Source: JAXMAZ01 sp046350115 (lineage in GTDB: Bacteria > Planctomycetota > Planctomycetia > Gemmatales > Gemmataceae). From it: a DNA stretch of 64,000 nt. Shown piece by piece: positions 58,997 to 64,000 of this stretch. Positions within the stretch are counted from its first letter, which is position 1, and each line of letters starts with the position of its first letter. Below the pieces are notes generated by a model that was not told the origin of the DNA, ran no database searches, and saw only the letters and a list, made by a program, of their open reading frames with translations. The stretch covers positions 62,001 to 126,000 of the forward strand of contig JAXMAZ010000005.1 in NCBI GenBank assembly GCA_046350115.1, read 5' to 3'. Both the position numbers and the translations under genes were made by a program.

Positions 58997-59191
58997 TCAC
59001 TCCAGCCTCAAGGTAAAGCGGGCTTTGTTCTTGTACCAGCGCTTCCGCCGCTTCCGCTTGTACCCCGGCGTTTCGTAGTGATCTCGCCGGAAGCGGTGCC
59101 ACTTGGGTTTCGCGCAACGGAGCAACCAACGGAACCGCCAGATGGTTTCGGCCAGCGGCTCCCCCTCCCGAACAAGAACCTTCAGACCCAT
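58997..59191 (-). CDS. rpsU: 30S ribosomal protein S21
   Basis: A 64-residue very basic protein. VLVREGEPLAETIWRFRWLL matches the conserved bS21 start (VxVREgEPxxxALRRFkR). It is followed by FRRDHYETPGYKRKRRKRW, the RREhYEkPsxxRkRk segment. It is longer and has more Trp than the E. coli protein but within the range for planctomycetes. ATG 59191 fits the family start. S21 assists 16S rRNA pairing with mRNA leaders during initiation. The nearest neighbour, DUF1080, lies 28 bases downstream. Confidence 0.87.
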   Translation of the reverse strand: MGLKVLVREGEPLAETIWRFRWLLRCAKPKWHRFRRDHYETPGYKRKRRKRWYKNKARFTLRLE

Positions 59192-59593
59192 CGCTGGTGC
59201 GTCTTGACGGCTGACGCGGTGCCGGTGTCAAACAGGTGCCGGGCATGCGGCCGGGTATCGGCCGTCGCCCCCGTCAGTATCCGCCCCTTCGCCCCCGGTC
59301 GGCAAGCGGTTTCCGGCAGTCGGTCATTGATCGGCTCGGTGGGCGAGGCGGTCGCCCGGCCCCCCGGCGACTGGTTCGTGGGGACTTGGGGGGTGGGGTC
59401 ACGACCGCAACCCGGTTCGGCGACTTCGGAACCACGCGACGGGTGGAAGACCTCCAACCCCCTCCCCGAAGCAGCGGGAGGGGGAGCAAAGCCAAAACAA
59501 ACGAGCGGTTTCCCGGCCGCCGCCTGCGGTTCCGCAGCGCTCGGCCGTCCGCTATACTGATGCGAGTCCGATTCGCACCGGAGACACTCAGGC
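59192..59593. other. 400-base gap between rpsU and yebC with a C-rich repeat
   Basis: No plausible gene was seen. At about 59456-59492 there is a copy of the C-rich repeat family (CCCCCTCCCCGAAGCAGCGG to AGGGGGAGCAAAG). A TATACT hexamer at 59553-59558 probably belongs to the yebC promoter. Base composition at 59380-59450 looks less biased than in genes. Confidence 0.4.
59553..59558 (+). promoter_or_regulatory. Candidate -10 element of yebC
   Basis: TATACT lies 35 bases before the ATG. No clear -35 was found. Confidence 0.38.
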
Positions 59594-60336
<743 letters not shown>

Positions 60337-60337
<1 letters not shown>

Positions 60338-60416
60338 GGGCAAGGGGAGAGGGGCAAGGGGCAAGTCCGAACTCCTCCGTGTGTTTGCTCGCCCCTTGCC
60401 CCTCTCCCCTTGCCCC
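60337..60416. repeat. Inverted repeat with 26-base perfect arms
   Basis: GGGGCAAGGGGAGAGGGGCA and so on (60337-60362) pairs perfectly with 60391-60416, leaving a 28-base centre. It starts inside the yebC stop codon and may also terminate its transcript. Confidence 0.82.
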
Positions 60417-60424
60417 TTCCGAAG

Positions 60425-61294
60425 ATGAACGACCTGCTCCAAGCGACCGGGTACGCGGCCCTCGTCTACCTGGCGTTCAACTACCTGGTCACGTTCGGCA
60501 GCGGCCGGCCGCTGGTCGAGTGGATCAACCCCGGGCGGAAGTACCTGCCGCTACTCGCCCTGGCCCTGTTCGGCGGGGCGTACACGTCCCTACGGTTCGC
60601 CGCCGCCAAGCACCACGAGACGCAGCTCGAGCTGCTGTACGACCTGATCGGCAAGGAGCGGGCCAAGACGGAGGTGGTCGGGGCGGTGTCGTTCCTGACG
60701 TTCGGGCTAGCCATCGTCATGACCTTCCTGTGGTGCTGGCTGTTCCTGCCCCGGGCGCCGCAGACCTTCTCCCCGAACCCGAAAGACCTGCTCGCCGAGT
60801 ACCGGCGGGCGCTGCGGCACTACGTCCGGTGGGCCGGCGGGCTGGACTTCGCCATCCTCTGTCGGGTGACGGGGGACGAGCTGCGGGTGGTGGGCGAGGG
60901 GGCGGACGACAAATCGGTCCGCCGGGGGCTGGGCCGGCTGCCCGGGCTGGTGGCCATGGACAGCCACCCGCCGCCGGCCGCCGTCGAGGCCCAGAAGCAG
61001 GTGTGGCGGGAGCTGGCCGCCGACCTGTTCCGCAAGTGGCCGGACATCAGCAAGCTGCTCGCCCCGGCCCGGCAGGGCAAGAGCGTGGCCATCAGCTTCG
61101 ACGTGCGGTACGGGGCGCTGTACACGGAGATGATCGAGGAGGAGACGGACCCGGTCACCGGCACCCCGGTCGGGGTGTTCCTGTTCGCCGCCAGCCTGAA
61201 CGAGCACGAGGTGGCGACGCTGACCGCGGCCCGGCACTTCGCCATGCTCAGCCAGGCCATCCGGCACATCCGGACCGGGGTGGCGAAGGGGTAG
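60425..61294 (+). CDS. Membrane protein of unknown function (3 TM helices plus soluble domain)
   Basis: A 289-residue protein. TM helices are seen at about 7-25 (YAALVYLAFNYLVTF), 41-58 (KYLPLLALALFGGAYTSL) and 83-106 (VSFLTFGLAIVMTFLWCWLFLP). The remaining 180 residues are soluble, with GLDFAILCRVTGDELRVVGEG, a segment AVEAQKQVWRELAADLFRKW, and GKSVAISFDVRYGALYTEMIEEE near the end. I recognise no family. ATG 60425 is chosen because the frame upstream is repeat sequence. It is separated from yebC by the inverted repeat. Confidence 0.78.
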   Translation: MNDLLQATGYAALVYLAFNYLVTFGSGRPLVEWINPGRKYLPLLALALFGGAYTSLRFAAAKHHETQLELLYDLIGKERAKTEVVGAVSFLTFGLAIVMTFLWCWLFLPRAPQTFSPNPKDLLAEYRRALRHYVRWAGGLDFAILCRVTGDELRVVGEGADDKSVRRGLGRLPGLVAMDSHPPPAAVEAQKQVWRELAADLFRKWPDISKLLAPARQGKSVAISFDVRYGALYTEMIEEETDPVTGTPVGVFLFAASLNEHEVATLTAARHFAMLSQAIRHIRTGVAKG

Positions 61295-61312
61295 ACGGTT
61301 GACCGGTCGCCG

Positions 61313-61528
61313 TCAGCGGCGCGCCGGCTTGGCGTCGAGCGAGCTGCCGGCGTGCCGCAGGAACAGGGCGAACAGCGTCCCAGCGGCGGCGGTGGCCGCC
61401 AGCAGGCCGCCCAGCCACAGCCACCGCTCCCCGCCGTCGAAGGAGAAGGGGACGATGAACGTGGCCGTGGCGAGCGCCAGGCAAATGCAGCCGCACAACC
61501 CGATGAACAGAACCTTCCATGCCGGCAT
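61313..61528 (-). CDS. Small two-TM membrane protein (71 aa)
   Basis: ATG 61528 has TGGAGGCAC just upstream, better than the in-frame ATG 61540. Two hydrophobic helices (VLFIGLCGCICLALATATFIV and LWLGGLLAATAAAGTLFALFL) are separated by a short polar loop (FSFDGGERW). The tail is HAGSSLDAKPARR. No family is recognised. It is convergent with the preceding membrane protein gene and divergent from the esterase. Confidence 0.68.
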   Translation of the reverse strand: MPAWKVLFIGLCGCICLALATATFIVPFSFDGGERWLWLGGLLAATAAAGTLFALFLRHAGSSLDAKPARR

Positions 61529-61743
61529 AAGTGCCTCCACTGCGGATATCGGGCGAGGCGGCCGACGGCAACCTGTTTTTATAGTCTAAAGATTTATAAT
61601 TTTTTAATCCAACCTATTCCCGCTGCGTGGTTGGCCTGGTGTTCTGCCCCGGCGACCTTCTCTGACGACCTTCTCTTTTGCCAAGACCGTTGCCCGGCCG
61701 ATACAATCCGATATCCCCCGCCGCCGCCCGGAGGCCGCCTCGA
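61529..61743. promoter_or_regulatory. Divergent promoter region with an A+T-rich tract
   Basis: At 61574-61612 lies the most A+T-rich stretch of the chromosomal part (TGTTTTTATAGTCTAAAG and on), containing an exact TATAAT at 61595-61600 on the plus strand. TACAAT at 61702-61707, 36 bases before the esterase ATG, is a second candidate. It probably serves both flanking genes. Confidence 0.45.
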
Positions 61744-62655
61744 ATGCACCGCCTGTTGGCCGTTCTGGCCGTCACAACCGCCCCCCTCCCCGCCGCCGAG
61801 CCGGCCGCCACGGCCAGGCCGGCCGTCGCCAAGCGGTACGACCTGACCTACGCCACCGTCGACGGGGTCAAGCTGCAACTCGACTACGCCGCCCCGGCGA
61901 CCGGCGGGCCGCACCCGTGCGTCGTCTGCCTGCACGGCGGGGCGTGGAAGGCCGGCAGCCGCAAGGACCTGTCCCGCACTACCCCGCTCTGGAACGACTT
62001 CGGGACCGGGGACGGCAGCCTGATCGAGGCGCTGGCCGCCCGCGGGTTCGCCGCCGTCAGCGTCAGCTACCGGCTGGCCCCGAAGTGCAAGTTCCCCGGC
62101 CAGATCCAGGACGCCAAGACGGCCGTCCGCTACCTGCGGGAGAACGCCTCCCAACTGAACATCGACCCGGACCGGATCGCCGCGATGGGGTTCTCGGCCG
62201 GCGGGCACATCGCCGCCCTGCTCGGCACGGCCACCGACGTGCCGGAGTTCGAGGGGGAGATGTACAAGAACCGGTCGAGCAAGGTGGCGTGCGTGGTCAA
62301 CTTCTTCGGCCCGGCCGACCTGTGCCTGTACTGCGACACCCCGGGGATCGAGGCCGGCTTCATGGTCCCGCTGCTCGGCTGCAAGTCGTGCGACGGCATC
62401 GCCCCGTACAAGAAGGCGTCCCCGATCGAACACGTGTCGGCGGACGACCCGCCGTTCCTGCACATCCACGGGACGGCCGACCCGATCGTCCCGGTCATCC
62501 ACACCGAGCGGCTGCACGCCCGGATGAAGGCGGCCGGGGTGAAGACGGAGTTCATCCCGGTGCCGGGCAAGGGGCACGGGTGGTTCGGCCCGGAGGCGGT
62601 CGCCTCGACGGAGGCGGCGGTCAAGTTCCTGGCCGCCAACCTGAAGGGGAAGTGA
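61744..62655 (+). CDS. Exported alpha/beta-hydrolase (BD-FAE/esterase-lipase type)
   Basis: A 303-residue esterase. A signal peptide (MHRLLAVLAVTTAPLPAAE) leads into the fold. The oxyanion motif is VVCLHGGAWKAGS. Further motifs are SVSYRLAPKCKFPGQIQDAKTAVRYLREN, nucleophile elbow MGFSAGGHIAALL, the acid in HGTADPIVP and the catalytic His in GKGHGWFG. This is the xylan-esterase/BD-FAE-like family common in planctomycetes. The substrate is probably an ester-linked polysaccharide group. A Cys-rich loop (LCLYCDTPG, LLGCKSCDG) is an unusual addition. Confidence 0.9.
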   Translation: MHRLLAVLAVTTAPLPAAEPAATARPAVAKRYDLTYATVDGVKLQLDYAAPATGGPHPCVVCLHGGAWKAGSRKDLSRTTPLWNDFGTGDGSLIEALAARGFAAVSVSYRLAPKCKFPGQIQDAKTAVRYLRENASQLNIDPDRIAAMGFSAGGHIAALLGTATDVPEFEGEMYKNRSSKVACVVNFFGPADLCLYCDTPGIEAGFMVPLLGCKSCDGIAPYKKASPIEHVSADDPPFLHIHGTADPIVPVIHTERLHARMKAAGVKTEFIPVPGKGHGWFGPEAVASTEAAVKFLAANLKGK

Positions 62656-62866
62656 TGCCGGCCCCAGGAGCCGCGACCGAGGCGAGCCGGGGACGTCAGC
62701 CCCCGGGTGGTCCCCCGAGTCGCAGCCTGGACACCGGGGGCTGACGCCCCCGGCTCGCCTATTCCTGATCGCGGTCGCCGTCGCCCTGGTCGCCCACGGG
62801 TGCCACTCCGGCGACCACGACCTCGAGCCGTCCGCCCCGCCGGCCGCCCGAGAGCCGGCGGAATAA
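62655..62866 (+). pseudogene. Small lipoprotein gene apparently broken by an inverted repeat
   Basis: An ATG overlaps the esterase stop (TGATG at 62653-62657), but after about ten codons an inverted repeat begins. Beyond the repeat another frame reads FLIAVAVALVAHGCHSGDHDLE and ends APPAAREPAE at TAA, 62866. This looks like the hydrophobic part, lipobox Cys and tail of a 35-45 residue lipoprotein with no start of its own. The reconstruction is inference from fit and spacing. Confidence 0.45.
62681..62760. repeat. Inverted repeat, GGCGAGCCGGGG family
   Basis: GGCGAGCCGGGGACGTCAGC opens it and GGGGGCTGACGCCCCCGGCT with CGCC closes it, around an unpaired centre. It is related to the element at 9853-9918. 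Confidence 0.72.
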
Positions 62867-62914
62867 ACTGCCCCCGGCCGCGTCACGTCAGCAGACGCCC
62901 CTCGGAGGCCGGCC

Positions 62915-64000
62915 ATGCGGACACCCCTCGCCCTGCTCCTGCCCTTCCTCGCCCTGTTGCCTGGCCCACCGGCCCGCGGGTGCGCCATCGTCGCGCCGAA
63001 GGGCGGCCGGGCGGACGTGGCCGGCGAGACGGTGCTGATCGTCTGGGACGCCCAGGCCAAGGTGCAGCACTTCGTCCGGGCGGCCGAGTTCGTCACCGGC
63101 GGCACCGGGTCGGCCGACTTCGGGTTCCTGGTCCCGACCCCGACCAAGCCGGAGGTCGCGGCGGCCGACCCGGTTTTCCCCGGCCCGCTCGCCCGGATCA
63201 CCGCCCCACGAGTGGAGACACGGACCCGGCCGGCCGAACTCGGGTGCGCCGGGTCCGGGCGGAAGGCCACCCCCGTCGCCACCCCGTTCGCCCCTGTCGC
63301 CGGGGCGGTGACGGTGGTCGAGCAGAAGGAGATCGGCGGGTACGACGTGGCCGTGCTGAAGGCGACGGACGCCGACCAACTCCGGGCCTGGTTGAGTAAG
63401 AATGGGTACGTCGCCCGGCCGGAGTTGCAGACCTGGCTCGGGTGGTACGTGGCCAACGGCTGGTACGTGACCGCGTTCAAGGTGGGCAATCGGCTCAGCC
63501 CGGCCGGGACGCCGCAGCCGCGGGGGGCATACTTTCCGGCCGCGTTCGGGGCCATCCGGCTGTCGTTCCCGACGGACCAGCCGTTCTACCCGTACCGGGA
63601 GCCGACCGACCAGTTTACCTCGCTGACGTGGTACCAGCGGACGCTGCGGGTGTACTTCCTGGCCGACGCCCGGTACGAGCCGCAGCTCGGCCGCGGCCCG
63701 ACGCTGCCGGCCAACGGCGTCCAGACGGTGTGGAGCGGGCCGGCGTCCGGGCCGTTGCTGGATCAGGCGGTGACGGCAGCCGGGGTGCCGGGGGCGGCCG
63801 GGCGGACGTGGACGCTCACCGAGTTCGAGCAGACCACGCCGCGGCAGGGGATCGACGACCTGTGGTTCGTCCGCTCCCCGGACCAGTCGACCGTCGAGCG
63901 CCCGCCGACCTACGTTTACGTCGCGGAGATGTGGCCGTGGTACGCCGCCGGGGCGGGGCTGGCGGTCGGCGGGCCGTTGGTGCTGTTGCTGGCAGCGTGG
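62915..64000 (+). CDS. DUF2330 exported protein (3' end outside window)
   Basis: The frame runs from ATG 62915 (CTCGGAGG upstream) to the right edge, 362 codons so far. The signal peptide is LALLLPFLALLPGPPARGCA. The DUF2330 pattern follows: GETVLIVWDAQAKVQHFVRAAEF, FGFLVPTPTKPEVAAAD, GGYDVAVLKATDADQLRAWL, YVANGWYVTAFKV, GAIRLSFPTDQPFYPYREP and TLRVYFLADARYE. The last visible part (YAAGAGLAVGGPLVLLLAAW) is the C-terminal TM helix of the family. It is an envelope protein of unknown role. Cut by the window. Confidence 0.88.
   Translation, partial: MRTPLALLLPFLALLPGPPARGCAIVAPKGGRADVAGETVLIVWDAQAKVQHFVRAAEFVTGGTGSADFGFLVPTPTKPEVAAADPVFPGPLARITAPRVETRTRPAELGCAGSGRKATPVATPFAPVAGAVTVVEQKEIGGYDVAVLKATDADQLRAWLSKNGYVARPELQTWLGWYVANGWYVTAFKVGNRLSPAGTPQPRGAYFPAAFGAIRLSFPTDQPFYPYREPTDQFTSLTWYQRTLRVYFLADARYEPQLGRGPTLPANGVQTVWSGPASGPLLDQAVTAAGVPGAAGRTWTLTEFEQTTPRQGIDDLWFVRSPDQSTVERPPTYVYVAEMWPWYAAGAGLAVGGPLVLLLAAW

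Overview
The window is very GC-rich and reads as the chromosome of a planctomycete, most likely of the Gemmata group (Gemmataceae). The support is a DUF1559 pilin-like protein, a TIGR03000 protein, DUF1080, DUF2330 and DUF3500 secreted proteins, three Uma2-family genes, several membrane-linked Hanks-type kinases, scattered ribosomal genes (rplC, rpsU) and a futalosine-pathway menaquinone gene (mqnE). All calls come from reading translations and motifs by eye; no similarity search, fold prediction or composition calculation was run.

Left edge (1-6.5 kb): the right end of a probable integrated island. It holds a 5'-truncated Eco57I-type adenine methylase, a small protein with a possible permuted-papain His/Cys pair, and a 1217-residue helicase carrying a degenerate phospholipase-D domain. 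The three genes are close together on one strand and look like an anti-phage or restriction-type operon whose other members lie outside the window. The island ends at a clean 3' half of tRNA-Thr(CGT) at 6467-6513 with no 5' half, as expected for the duplicated end of a tRNA attachment site.

6.7-24.3 kb: metK; a DUF1559/lipoprotein pair; a Cys-Gly-Tyr repeat protein; an HpcH-type aldolase; a REP-associated tyrosine transposase (RAYT) embedded in its repeats; a 6-TM kinase; a HAD phosphatase; a heavy-metal RND efflux operon (adaptor, pump, metal-binding lipoprotein) behind a good promoter; DUF3500; oligoendopeptidase F; and two tiny membrane-protein genes that are easy to miss.

24.5-38 kb: BON, Tat-type and alpha/beta-hydrolase genes, Uma2, mqnE, a TPR protein, sucD, a BatD-like/DUF58 pair, two more Uma2 genes, a GHL10-type glycosidase, a class IV aminotransferase and a stand-alone rplC. 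At 37.4-38.2 kb a 600-bp block carrying a beheaded acetyltransferase sits inside an unknown gene, flanked by a 5-bp direct repeat.

38.4-50 kb: an orphan Imm7-like immunity gene, a GNAT gene, two kinases and a DUF481 barrel that all carry frameshifts, a DUF433/DUF5615 toxin-antitoxin-like pair, a thioredoxin lipoprotein, and a decayed copy of the DUF3500 gene start.

50-64 kb: a DevBCA-like exporter operon (membrane-fusion protein, two permeases, ATPase with a fused cyclic-nucleotide-binding domain) divergent from a class II cyclic-nucleotide phosphodiesterase; inositol monophosphatase; a DUF1080-thioredoxin fusion; rpsU; yebC; small membrane proteins; an esterase; and a DUF2330 protein cut by the right edge.

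Dispersed inverted repeats run through the whole chromosomal part. The main family begins GTAG and ends CTAC, the classic REP signature, and its ends repeatedly supply or abut the TAG stop codon of the neighbouring gene.
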